The position numbers were made by a program, and so were the translations under genes. Shown piece after piece: positions 1-10,462 of a DNA stretch of 64,000 nt. The notes beneath the pieces are model-generated. The model ran no database searches. It was not told where the DNA came from and worked only from the letters and a program-made list of their open reading frames with translations. How positions within the stretch are numbered: position 1 is the first letter of the stretch; the number at the start of each line of letters is the position of its first letter. This stretch comes from Rhynchospora pubera (lineage: Eukaryota; Streptophyta; Magnoliopsida; Poales; Cyperaceae). The DNA lies in contig CM051462.1 in assembly GCA_028095005.1 (NCBI GenBank), positions 123,370,752 to 123,434,751 on the forward strand, written 5' to 3'.

Positions 1-283
1 TCCATTAGGGAGCAACACCTTCTAATATTATCTAAAAATGGCCTTCCGTAATGTGTGCGCAATATATATTTTTGTCTTTAGTCTCGGAGCACGTTCGGTT
101 CAGTTATCCACCAACAAGCACGCGAATAGCAATTGAAATGTTGCATTTTTTTTTCCGTCAATTAAGATGCTTGTAAATTAATAGGTTACATGAACGGTTT
201 TAGAAATTTGTTTATTAAGGAGAGATAAATTAATCTAACAGTAAAATAAGAATACTTAGCAGGAATTAATCTAACTATGAATA

Positions 284-520
284 TTTAATAATAAATAAAT
301 AATTATTCTAAATTAATAATATTTAATAAGTAAAAATAATAATTATTAGTTAATAATAATTAATTGTAATTAATAATTAATAATCATTAATCAATGATAA
401 CTAGTAATTAATAACTGATAATTAATAATAATTAGTAGTTAATAATTAATAACAATTAACAATTAATACAATAATTAAAGTAATTAATAATAGTTAATAA
501 TAATTACACCATTAATAGTT
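284..520. repeat. AT-rich low-complexity block
   Basis: Nearly pure A/T sequence built from TAATAATTA-like words, inside the long-TIR element. It holds no gene or recognisable signal. Confidence 0.8.
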
Positions 521-615
521 GCTAATTTTAAAATATTAACCTTAAAATACCGCACCAAACAACATTTACTAACCTTAAGTTAGCACTAATCCTATCAAAT
601 CACTACTCTCATCTA

Positions 616-1240
616 TTGTTCTCCAATCGTGCGTGTCATGTCGTGTTGTGTCAAACACGATCGTGTTAGAGTCTCGTGTCGTGTCGTGTTGACACGAACT
701 ACTTTTTTAATCGTGTCGTGTCGTGTTGTGTCGTGTTTAGTGGTGAGAAGATGGAACACAACACATATTCTAACACAACACGACTGACGCAATCATGTTG
801 TGTCGTGTTAATCGTGTCAGATTATTTCATTATTTTTTAAATTAAAAAATTATTAAAAAAATTTTAAAAGTGACGTAATAATTTATTATTTGATTAAGTT
901 TAAATATTTTATTGATATTTTTTATAAAAATTAATAATTAGATTACGAAAATATTATGATTTAAATGATGGTAAATAATATAATGTAGTATTATAAATTG
1001 AAATTAAATTATTAATTTTTCTTAAATAATCAACATTAATAATTAAATTTGTGTTGAGGTATCGTGTTAATTCATGTTCGTGTCATGTTGCGTGTCAAAT
1101 GGTGTCGTGTTGAATCGTGTCAAACTTTCTAATGTCCCAACACGACATGTTAACATGATCGTGTCGTAACAATTTTGTATTTGTGTCGTGTCATGTCGTA
1201 TCAACACGCACATCGTGTCGTGTCATTTTAGAGAACACTA
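616..1240. repeat. Clustered GTGTCGTGT repeats, possibly a nested hAT-like element
   Basis: Two clusters (about 628-800 and 1060-1225) are built from degenerate copies of GTGTCGTGT / ACACGACAC. They flank an AT-rich centre. The outer ends contain TGTTCTC (about 617) and its inverse GAGAACA (about 1230). Subterminal repeat clusters of this kind are typical of non-autonomous hAT elements, where the transposase binds them. I could not find an 8-bp target duplication, so a nested transposon is inferred and the repeat itself is what is seen. Confidence 0.55.
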
Positions 1241-1668
1241 CCCTCACCATTCTACTCTCCAACTCCAAAAAATACTAGCCTTATACCACTAACCGTACTA
1301 ACTTCTGTTTTGCCAAAATCACCCAACATAGAATCAATCATCCACCTAACTAAACGGTTGTCATTTGAGTGACAATGCTGCAATTAATATTTTATTAAGT
1401 CTTCCGTCTTTAATTATGTCAGAAACTTTTTAATATTATATTTTGAATAACACGATATATGAGCATATTTATTTCTTTCCATAATTTCGGTGGATAACGG
1501 CGTCGGCCATGCTCTGAGACCAAAGACAAAAAATAATTCTAGCGCACAAGCTTACTGAAAAGCTCTTTTAGATAATATTAAGAGGAGTTGAGCCCTGGCG
1601 AAAAATTTTATATTAAGTTCGGCCCTTTTGAAAAAAGTCCTAAATTCTATACGGTATAACTTCTATTT

Positions 1669-2065
1669 GAGGTGGACTAAAGTGCCATAGATGACAATGC
1701 CATAAATATCTTTTTTGAGTCATTTTTTTAAGATCCGAAATTCAATCAATCAATCCAAACCGTTCAAATTGATCACCATATTGAAATACCTTTGGAGACC
1801 AAATTTTACATTTTTTAAAATTTTTTCCTATTTATTTTGATATGTTCAAATTGGAGGGTCTGAAATACACCAATTATAACGTTTTTTTAAAATATCATAA
1901 TAATTAGCAGAAAAATTCGAAAAAATGTAAAATTTGATCTTCAAGGGTATTTTAATCTGGTGAATAACATGAAGGGCTCGGATTGAGCATTTGAATTTTG
2001 GATCTCGAAAAACGACTCTATGACACGAAACCGTTTGTGCCATCTATGGCACATTAGCCATCCTC
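1669..2065. mobile_element. Foldback MITE, MULE type, 9-bp TSD
   Basis: The left half (from GAGGTGGACTAAAGTGCC) and the inverse of the right half (GAGGATGGCTAATGTGCC) match along almost their whole length, so the 397-bp element folds on itself. It is flanked by a perfect 9-bp direct repeat, CTTCTATTT, at 1660-1668 and 2066-2074. Nine-base target duplications are the mark of Mutator-like transposition. The small minus-strand reading frame across it is a by-product. Confidence 0.88.
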
Positions 2066-2074
2066 CTTCTATTT

Positions 2075-2760
2075 TTCTTTACATGATAATTTTGTCCATT
2101 ATTGTTAGCGACTTTCTTCCATTACTTAGATTTTTCAACTTGTTTTGAGCAATATTTTTGGTCAAATCAACCAAAACATTATATAATTTTGAAGGAACAT
2201 TATCTTTTAATGAAAAAGCGCACATAAAAAAATGGTCACCGCAAAATCTCGTAAATGTAAAATTATAAATTGAATTACTACGGAAGTAATAAACAAATCT
2301 TGAAGATTTAGAATGGGGGGATATGAAATCTCAGTCATATTCATCTCCAATTGAATGAAAACAAATATAGATTGGAATTTGAAAATCTACCCATTGTAAA
2401 GGTTGGCATTTGACAATCCAACTCTCGAAGGGTTGAGTTTGAAATTCAAACCTTTTTCTTGTGCAAGGAGTTTAAAATAAAGTCGAGAATATCAAATCCG
2501 TCCCAAGTGAAATTATTTTTTACGTTCTCGGTGTCAACGACAAAAACTTTGAAACGAGATTTTATATTCTGAACGTCCTACATTTTGAAATTCGTTTATT
2601 GTTTTCTGAAAAAAAAATTTAGCATTTTATAATTATCATGTACAAAAATTCGGTAATTGGTAATTACCATCCGACTAAATTCCATCCACACCATCCACCC
2701 ACCGATAAAACCACCTTTTCGTACAATTCAGACCACCTCTTCGCACCTCTTGCCAAGTCA
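2075..2760. other. Intergenic AT-rich stretch
   Basis: No coding or RNA signal was seen. The only structure is the promoter-like CT/CA-rich sequence that begins near 2690 and leads into the histone-like leader. Confidence 0.5.
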
Positions 2761-2780
2761 TCCATCCGTGGCTCCAACTA

Positions 2781-2812
2781 TTAACCAATCAGAATAAAAT
2801 CCACGGATCGTG
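2781..2812 (+). promoter_or_regulatory. Histone-type promoter remnant
   Basis: A CCAAT box (2785-2789) is followed by CACGGATCG at about 2802. That is one base from the CGCGGATC octamer typical of plant histone promoters. It sits about 110-130 bp before a histone H3-like start codon. This supports the leader having been copied together with the first H3 codons. The match is short, so confidence is modest. Confidence 0.4.
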
Positions 2813-2918
2813 TTTTTTTCTCCCACAAGATCTTATATTCTCTTCATCACTTCCGATTTCAAACTTTTATATTCCCAATTTCTCACGAAACCCTACCTTT
2901 GAATCTCTCTCCAAATCC

Positions 2919-3168
2919 ATGGCTTGTACCAAGCAAATCGATCGCAAGTCCACAGGAGGCTCGGCGTCGAGTCCACTTCCCCTACCACGGCGTCCATGGG
3001 AGAGTTGACGGACGTGGAGACATACGCCGCGATGTACACCGGACGCACACCAATATTCTGCAACTCCTCTTCATCGCTGACGAGTGCGACGACGAGGTGA
3101 TGAAATTAGAGGTGTTGCGCATGGCCTGTGACGAGATCAAGAAAGGAGATGATACAAGTCTTCGGCAA
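2919..3168 (+). pseudogene. Chimeric pseudogene: histone H3 N-terminus fused to CSN1 (COP9 signalosome subunit 1) exon
   Basis: From the ATG at 2919 the frame reads MACTKQIDRKSTGG. It matches the canonical H3 N-terminus at 11 of 14 positions, then hits a stop at about 3004. A second frame opening at 2996 reads MGELTDVETYAAMYTGRT. After a frameshift near 3055 a third frame reads LLFIADECDDEVMKLEVLRM and then ACDEIKKGDDTSLR. These two pieces match the conserved first-exon region of CSN1/FUS6, which has an ETYAxLYxGRT stretch followed by a LLFIAxHC...LEALRMAYDEIKKG stretch. The histone start, the frameshift and the missing remainder show this is not a working gene. The H3 and CSN1 assignments rest on motif recall, not a database search. 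Confidence 0.6.
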
Positions 3169-3673
3169 GTTCAATTTCTTTTCTCCTCTCAAATCTTTCT
3201 TTTTTAAAAAAAATTCTTATCTGATCTCTCTTTTCTTTTTAGATCTAGAGTTTCTAATCACGTTTTCTTTTCAAGAAAGGAGAGGATTAAGTATTCATGT
3301 GTGTTTTTTTTTTTTGCATTTTATATTCAAAGATTTTGTTGTTAACATAAGAGATCATATTGTTATATTCAGGGATACTTATGTTAGGTTAAGGGATCAT
3401 AATGTTGACACGAGATATGAAAATAAGAGATTAACTATATTGTTATATCTAAAAATACTTATGTTGGGATAAGGAATCATAATGTTATATTTATTACTTT
3501 AAGGATCATGTTATTAAGTTTTTTTTTCATTTTGGATTGAATCGTTGTTAGTACGAACACAGTTTCTTGTAGAAAGGACAAAATTGCATTTTCATTCTAC
3601 TTACTAGAATTCTTTTCTCTAATGATGCCAGGTTTCATGTCTTTGATATAGGTACGGTTTCAATTGTGTTACA

Positions 3674-3732
3674 GCGAGTAGATTGACATGGCGTTGATGA
3701 TCTCGAGAATGAATTCAAAGACATAGGGGGGT
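3674..3732 (+). pseudogene. Possible CesA-like exon scrap
   Basis: After an intron-like stretch ending TTACAG, the frame reads QRVD, a stop, then HGVDDLENEFKD. Cellulose synthases carry RVEGDEEEDDVDDLENEF after their zinc-finger domain, so VDDLENEF is suggestive. The LTR inserted at 3733 cuts the exon. Across the insertion (5738-5758) the text continues as GATGATGATGCCGAGTATG, which could encode DDDAEY one base out of frame. The match is short and could be chance or another acidic protein. Confidence 0.3.
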
Positions 3733-5732
3733 TGTGATACCGGGTAATTTTAAAACAAAGAATTATTGTTTAATTAATTCTTGAGAAATTTTTTTTATAA
3801 AAATATATAAAAGTGTATCAAGTAAAATATCAAACAAAACTTTATTCAATTAAAATATCAATATTCTTGATCAACTATCGTATTGTGTACAAGTGGAAAA
3901 TTCTGACGAAAGTTTAATATAAAAGATTTTCACATCTTTATGCAAATTGCTAAAGTTAATATTTGCATCTCTATAATTAATCAGAAAATGTTGAAATATA
4001 GACAAGCTAGAGCTTAGAGCTTGGAACCTTAGCCAAAAAGAATCAAAAGAAGAAATATAAATTTAATTGGCCTCCGATTTATTTATTATAATTTTAAACA
4101 ATAATTTCTAATCAAATCATCATACCAGCTGATTCAGTAATTTGAAAATTAACTTAAAAAAAATTGTGAAAACTGAAATTTAGAAATATAAAACATTAAC
4201 TTCTCCATTCGCATTACACTTATGAAAAGCTACTGAATTAGTTCAGTCCAATCTGAAGGGAATTAATTCCTTTGTATTTATGGCCGTTTGATTAAACAAG
4301 GAATAAACTCATTCGTTCTTATCTGCTCGTGACCCGTTGAATGACCCGCTTCTCTCTTTCCTTCTTCTCTGTTTACTTCGGTGGAACCTTTTCTGATCCC
4401 TTCACGTATCTCTTCCATTGTTCCTATCCTTTCTTCACCGCCTTACCATGTAACCTGCCACGTGGATTGTTCTTATCTCCTGCCTCTTCTCCTAGCCTAT
4501 CAGTGTGCTTTATAGCCTCCTTCATCGCCTATAAAAGCCCCCCCCCTCCTTCCTGGGTACACGTCACAACATACCATCTCTTCTTAAGTTATGGGCACTT
4601 TTCTGGTGTTGGTAAAAGGAGAGTAGCATGGGCGACTGGAGGTGGAGCTGCTACTGATTATGTTTTTGATATCTCTCGTTCCTTTTGCTTGTTATATGAG
4701 GTATAACCAATTTTCTAGAAACTTCCCTGAATTTCATCAAAACCTGACTAAGTTAAAGAATTAGTTATTAGATGTTGTTTGTGATCCTTGAACAGTGGTC
4801 GTGTATACCATTCTACTCGATTTCACTATGTATGAATTTGACAATCTATTAAGGTGGACTTGGTGTGGGATTATTTTCCCAGGTCTAAGTAAGGACTGAG
4901 ACATGCAAGGTGGATTTGGCACGGGAATTATTCCCGCAGGGTTGGAGTTATGTAAGCTGGATACTCTCGTATTATATTATATGTTAGTCCTTAAGAAAAC
5001 ACACCGAATCACATTCATCTCTTTTCTTGAATAAAAACAATGAAAAGTCTTCCAGACATGATTGACATTAATTTATAAATTAAGTTCTAATCTTTTGAAT
5101 AATTAAATCCCAAATGGCTTGATTATATTACCACACTGAGTATTCACGTACTCATTCCACAAATTAATTTGTGGAGACAGGTTCATGCTTGGCTGATGAT
5201 TTCCCAAGTCTAAGTAAGGACTGAGACATGCAAGGTGGATTTGGCACGGGAATTATTCCCGCAGGGTTGGAGTTATGTAAGGTGGATACTCTCGTATTAT
5301 ATTATATGTTAGTCCTTAAGAAAACACACCGAATCACATTCATCTCTTTTCTTGAATAAAAACAATGAAAAGTCTTCCAGACAGGATTGACATTAATTTA
5401 TAAATTAAGTTCTAATCTTTTGAATAATTAAATCCCAAATGGCTTGATTATATTACCACACTGAGTATTCACGTACTCATTCCACAAATTAATTTGTGGA
5501 GACAGGTTCATGCTTGGCTGATGATAAAGACCTGACTTTAGAGACCACAAGCCGTTGCTGGTTGATGTCACGCTTCTGTGTTAAAGATAAACATGGTATT
5601 ATTTTCGTGGTTTTATTTTTGTGATTTATTTGCTCCTGAGACACTGTTATATAGCCTTTCGTGTATACAACATCGTGTATGCACGTGGCGGGGTTGTCCT
5701 TTCCGAATTACGGCTTGGTTCGGGGTGTGACA
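3733..5732 (+). mobile_element. Solo LTR (about 2.0 kb), Ty3/Gypsy-like
   Basis: The unit starts TGTGATACCGGG and ends GGGGTGTGACA, so it has TG...CA ends. It is flanked by a perfect 5-bp duplication GGGGT (3728-3732 and 5733-5737). A TATA box (CTATAAAAG near 4529) followed by a C-run and a CA-rich stretch marks the likely LTR promoter and gives plus orientation. No gag or pol lies beside it, so it is what remains after LTR-LTR recombination. The long LTR with a GGGGTGTGACA end suggests a chromovirus-type Gypsy element; that family is inferred. Confidence 0.85.
4876..5525. repeat. 325-bp tandem duplication inside the solo LTR
   Basis: Two adjacent, almost identical copies (4876-5200 and 5201-5525), each running from TTCCCARGTCTAAGTAAGG to GGTTCATGCTTGGCTGATGAT. 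Differences are few (for example GTAAGCTGG versus GTAAGGTGG), so the duplication is recent relative to the LTR. It lies downstream of the TATA box, in the R/U5 part. Confidence 0.92.
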
Positions 5733-6185
5733 GGGGTGATGATGATGCCGAGTATGTGCATGAAATGATTAATTAGAATTTACACATGTTATATTTATTA
5801 TTTTAAAGATCATATTGTTAACATTTGTTATTTACTTTTTTTTGTTACCGATGCAAAGGTTATTTCAATTCATAATTTGTAGAAAGATTACTTAGGGATC
5901 ATATGTGTTAAGTTAGTTTTCCTAATGGATCACCTTGTATCACTATGTATGTTTATTGTTTGAAAGGATTAATTAGAATTTATATCTGTTATATTTATTA
6001 CTTTAAGTGATCATGTTGTTATCGTATTACCACTGCATCTAACTGAACACATAACGCAGATTAATTCATCCTTTATGGTCATTATCAGAATCAAAACGTC
6101 ATATTATCACTGCATCTTACTGAACGCATAACTAGTTTAACTCATTCCTTGACGCATCTAAATGAACATAAAAATCCATCCATTC

Positions 6186-6275
6186 GATGACGTCAGCGCG
6201 CAAAAAAAATGTTTTAAAAAAAATTGTAAAAATTTTGATGACGTCAGCATGCGAAAATGATGACGTCAGCATGTC
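6186..6275 (+). promoter_or_regulatory. Three GATGACGTCAGC boxes
   Basis: The palindromic core TGACGTCA, each time within GATGACGTCAGC, occurs at about 6186, 6237 and 6259. This core is the bZIP/TGA-factor and CRE-type binding site. No gene start is evident nearby, so a regulatory role is unproven; it may equally be a local duplication. Confidence 0.35.
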
Positions 6276-6799
6276 TAGACAATCTGGCCCAATTTCAACA
6301 CCTGATCCAATTGGATGATTTAGATGATTTTTTGTTTGATGGTGTATATTACACCTGCAAAAATTCTGCACAATGTTTTCGATTTAATATTTGTTGATAT
6401 CGGAATTTGAGTGTTCTAATTTTTACGGCGAGAGATAAATGTTATTTTACTTTCAAAATATATTATATTTATATAGACTCAGTACTCGGTAACATAAAGA
6501 CAAATTTTGATACTATTAATCTATTACACGTGCCGCGCGTCTTCATGTTTTATTGTTCTCAATTGCATTCTCAATTTTGGAAAGCAACTAAGCAAATCGA
6601 GGGGACGCAGTCACGCGGACCCAAAAAACCAAAAAAATATTTTTGATGAGTGGACATTGTTTGCAGTACTCTCTAACAAATTCCTTCCAAGAAATCTTCG
6701 TGGCACTGCGCATCTTGTAATTCTTTTGTGAAAACGAAATTCAGTAACCTATAAATGTTACAATCGGCGTTCTCAAGTATTCCAAACTTGTTTTTTTGA

Positions 6800-7110
6800 C
6801 TGTTTGTTTAAAATTTAAAAATCAACGTTCAATGTTGATATTTTTTTTATTTAAAAGCTATATATTTTCGTATATTTTTTTTTATAAATTTTGAAATTTA
6901 TTTGGTACTCGATTAATTTGCCAAAACATTAATTTATCAGAATTAATTTATCACAACTAACAATTAAACAATATTCATCTCTTGATTGAGTATCAAATGA
7001 ATTCTTAAATTTACAAAAATTACATGGAAACACATCGCTTGTAAATCGAACATGATCAACAATTCAAATTCGACATTTGAATTTTTAGTTTTGAAAAGTA
7101 ATCAAAAGAT
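6800..7110. mobile_element. Diverged MITE related to the 49.4-kb element
   Basis: The stretch GAGTATCAAATGAATTC ... GAAACACATCGCTTGTAAAT ... GAACATGATCAAC ... GACATTTGAATTTT parallels, in order, the blocks found in the MITE at 49419-49827. Ends are eroded and no target duplication was found. Boundaries are approximate. Confidence 0.5.
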
Positions 7111-8303
7111 GAGTTTGGGACATCCAAAATATTTAGACCGGGCGAATCCAAAGTTAAGAAACAGAGTAAAATGGAGACTAAATACTTTTTTTTCTAATCA
7201 TCTATATTTATTGTTAAATTTTCTATATTGATTGGCATTTACTTTAAGAAATATCATATTAGATCCCTACAAAAATATAAAAATAATTTTATTATTGACC
7301 CCTGAAATTACAGAGTATACTATAAATACAATTATATAATGTAATCGTCAACAGTTCTATTATATTAAATCCGATTCAAATAATTTCTGGCTTTGTCTGC
7401 CTATGCACTTAGGTTGTGTCTCTTCTATATTGATAAAACAAAGACCAAGCTAGACTTTGCAATTATTGATTGAAGACTTGAAAAAAGTTATTACAGCACT
7501 GGTTAGAGGTTTCATTCTTTTTTCTTTCCCATCCGAACAGAATAAAAAATATTGGTAGTGATGTCAATTGAAAACATTATCCTTGGCACATCTGGAATAT
7601 AGGATAAGATAAAGACGCAAGATTTCCCACTGTCCATCTACATTTCGTCGCAATACTGCAATAGTACTTCCATCGACACCATTCAATTTTTATTTTATTT
7701 TTTGTTAAAATCGGACCAAATGTAATTTAATTTTTATATATAATAATAGGGGTCCTATTGAAAAGTTTGAAAAAACATGAAAAGAGGCGGAGCCCATTTT
7801 TTGTCCTAACTTTTAAGCCGCATTTCAATTTATTATTTAATTTTGAGATGTTCTGTGGGTTAAACTTTACAATAATTGCGCAGCCAGTTACTATCACAGC
7901 GACTCATTTCGACCCGCTACATATAACATCACAAAGTTCTGATATGCTATTTTAAATCTCATGATCCGTAAGAAAAATGAAACTTTTATTTTCTAAATCA
8001 AAATAGCAGCAGAGCAGACACGAGAATCTTAAGCTCAACCAATAGTTCCATTTCTGCCGTGCTAAAAAAAATGAACAAAAAAATCACTGCAAAATATTTA
8101 AAGTTAGGAAATTTAACCATATCATATCTTAAAAAAAAAAATCGCCTCCAACATTATCATGCAAATCTAATAATTTTCCACACCAACTTCCGCTGACGCC
8201 GAAGCTGGACAGGTCTCAACTCTCATTGTCTCATGTAATGTAAAAGACATGTAAAGAAACATATATGAGCCAAGTCTAATATCATCTCTAGCAACATCAT
8301 TTA

Positions 8304-8482
8304 AGGGGGTGTTTGGATCGTTTAGGAATTGGGGGAATTGGGGGAATTTGTTATTCCTAGGCATAAATTTATTGGGAAGTGTGTAACTTTGTGAAAAATT
8401 TGGATTGTTTATAATAAATTTGGCATATGAAATTCCGGGAATTTGCAATTCCCTCTTATTCCAACCCCATCCAAACGCCCCC
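8304..8482. mobile_element. Tourist-like (PIF/Harbinger) MITE, copy 1
   Basis: The inverted ends GGGGGTGTTTGGAT and ATCCAAACGCCCCC flank about 180 bp, with TTA on each side (8301-8303 and 8483-8485). The interior phrase AAATTTATTGGGAAGTGTG is shared with the neighbouring copy at 8590-8778, so both belong to one family. The first base of the left end is an extra A, so the exact left border is uncertain by one base. Confidence 0.75.
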
Positions 8483-8589
8483 TTAGAAACTTATATGCAT
8501 ACATTCATTAGTTTGTTTGATTACTCAAATATATTTATCGAATTATCGTTTAATTCTCTATGTGGCGTACCAAACATTCCATTCTTTTA

Positions 8590-8778
8590 GGCTCCGTTTG
8601 GATGCGTTGAGAATAAGGTAGGAAGAAGGGAGAAGGGAAGAAATTTATTGGGAAGGGGTAAATTTATTGGGAAGTGTGTAACTTTTGTGAAGAGTTTGGA
8701 TGGTTAGAAATAAATTTATTGGTAAAAAGTGGTTATTCCTTATTCCTTATTTCAGAAAGAAGCCATCTAAACGGAGCC
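8590..8778. mobile_element. Tourist-like (PIF/Harbinger) MITE, copy 2
   Basis: Inverted ends GGCTCCGTTTGGATG and CATCTAAACGGAGCC are flanked on both sides by TTA (8587-8589 and 8779-8781), the target duplication typical of PIF/Harbinger elements. The 189-bp body shares its central sequence with the copy about 110 bp upstream. The small ORFs running through it are not genes. Confidence 0.85.
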
Positions 8779-8781
8779 TTA

Positions 8782-10462
8782 GTTCAGTACAAATGCAACG
8801 ACACTTTTTTGGGTACAAGGGTATTATTGTCCGCCTACAAGAGAGTCGTACACTTATAGTCAACAACTTTTTTGTCAAACCAGAACCATGTGCCATTTTG
8901 ATTGCAGTTTTGTATTTTGATATTGGAAAGCGACACAAAAAGGACCAAAAGGGAATATTACACAAAGAGATAAGAAGCCAAAAGGATGTATCATCAAAAG
9001 AATCATACCATTAATCAAACACTCTTTGAGGGAAATGAAATCGCTTTTGAAGTTTTAAGAAAATTGTCTCATATTTACCTAATAGCCGGAATAAAATGGT
9101 ACAGACCTAAATGTAGCTTTTTCATTTCTTTTCCTATGCATGTGTTTATGGTTACTTGCTATGTAATTAGTTGAATTCCCGATCCTTGATCCACATAATT
9201 GTTGCACTTTTTGTCTTTTTTATTTCTCTAAAGTCTAAACAGTATGCATGCAAATTCTGCTTAAGAAAAAAAATTTAATTCTCAATTGTACTATTGCTTT
9301 TCCTTTTCTGAAACAACAACCCACGTCCAGGCACGTGGTATCCAGAAAAGAAACCATACTACGTCACGTGCCAATTATTTGAGTGCCTTGACTTGTATCT
9401 TTCCAAAAGAAAGTTAAAATTCCATCAGAAAGAAAAAGGAGAATTCTGAGCGTCTAGAATTCGGATTCTCTGTCTCATTTTCTATGAAGCATATTTGTTC
9501 GGGAACACTCACATTCTGATCAGAAGCTCCATAAAAACTTTCAAACGCAAATCGACAATAAAATTTACATTGCAAACGAGATCGGAACTCGGAAGGGTTG
9601 AAATTGTCTTTCGAAATCCTCTTTGAAATAAAGAAATTTGATAAGAATTCGTCCGAAAGAAAGAAGAGACATTGCGCTGATGTAAATTGAAATGAACTCT
9701 TCTCCTCTCTCACTTGATTAATAAAATCATTTCTTCTTTGAAAGTTGGTTTGAAACCAACTATTTTGATATAAAAAATTTGAAAATAAAATGCTCTCTTT
9801 GTGATTCGAATCAATGACTACTTGATTGATCAAATAGGGTCAAACCACTAGACTGAACAACCTAGCGATTAATAAAATCATTTCAAAATCATCTCCTTTC
9901 TATTGAATAGAACTGAATTTATCTAGTTACTTTTGATCAGACCTTATGCAACCAAACAGTTAAGACTTTAAATTGAGATCAATCTTCAGTTTCGTGGCTA
10001 AGAACATCAATACTTATTTTGTAGAAAAATTAAAATTAGAGATGGAAGCTTTCTTGTAGGAATCTTTAGAAGCTAAAAATCTAGCATCCATGAAATTAAA
10101 AGTCTCCATCTATTCCAAACATCCGGCCTATCAGTATAAACGCTGTGTGGACGTTCAAGCCGCCAGCGTCCTTGGTTCAAATTTTCGCTTATAACGCAAT
10201 AAATAATTGGCAGGTTGATTGTGACTTATGAGTCCATATTCTCTTAAAAGATATCAGTTTAAGGTTGATTTGATGCCTGTTCCAGGGAATTACTTTACCG
10301 GATGTGTGTAGCTGCTTCAGACACTAAAGCAACATTCAGCCCAATTGTGTCCCGAGAACCAAAGGAAAACCACAGATTGAAATTTTGTACACAGGAGAGA
10401 AATAATTAAAATGAACGAAAGAAATGGAGAACTAATAAGGCGATTACACCATATGTGAAAGC
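8782..10462. other. Intergenic region downstream of the kinase gene
   Basis: No supported gene was found. ACGT-core boxes occur at 9320-9375 (GCACGTGG and GTCACGTGCC, G-box type). A minus-strand frame at 9414-9833 has no recognisable domain. Its upstream end (about 9790-9870) has tRNA-like A- and B-box words. The last few hundred bases before 10462 should hold the kinase 3' UTR. Confidence 0.4.

Larger units (their letters stand above)
7..1596. mobile_element. Long-TIR DNA transposon, non-autonomous (MULE-like?)
   Basis: The first ~110 bases and the stretch 1489-1596 are imperfect inverted copies of each other. Shared blocks read inward include AGGG at the tip, TAATATTATCTAAAA, a TGTGCGC block, TTTTTTGTCTTT and CTCRGAGCA. 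No transposase ORF lies between them, so the element is non-autonomous. Long terminal inverted repeats suggest a Mutator-like element. The left edge is only 6 bases from the window start, so a target-site duplication cannot be tested properly; the 6 visible bases do not match the right flank. The superfamily is inferred. Confidence 0.6.
5738..8303. other. Intergenic AT-rich DNA
   Basis: No credible gene was found; the short ORFs lack domain-like composition. Contents are repeated phrases such as TTATATTTATTAYTTTAAR (also present in the pseudogene intron near 3485), three TGACGTCA boxes (6187-6275) and a diverged MITE (about 6800-7110). Confidence 0.5.

Noticed and set aside
4341..4706. 121-aa plus-strand ORF
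   Set aside because: It lies across the TATA box and leader of the solo LTR and is not a protein gene.
6132..6371. 79-aa minus-strand ORF
   Set aside because: Low-complexity, overlaps the TGACGTCA cluster, no recognisable feature.
9414..9833. 139-aa minus-strand ORF as a gene
   Set aside because: No domain, no typical leader or splice context, and possible repeat origin; kept only as a low-interest SINE question.
10130..10200. tRNA-derived repeat from GGTTCAAATTT (B-box-like)
   Set aside because: No A box at the correct spacing and no flanking duplication.
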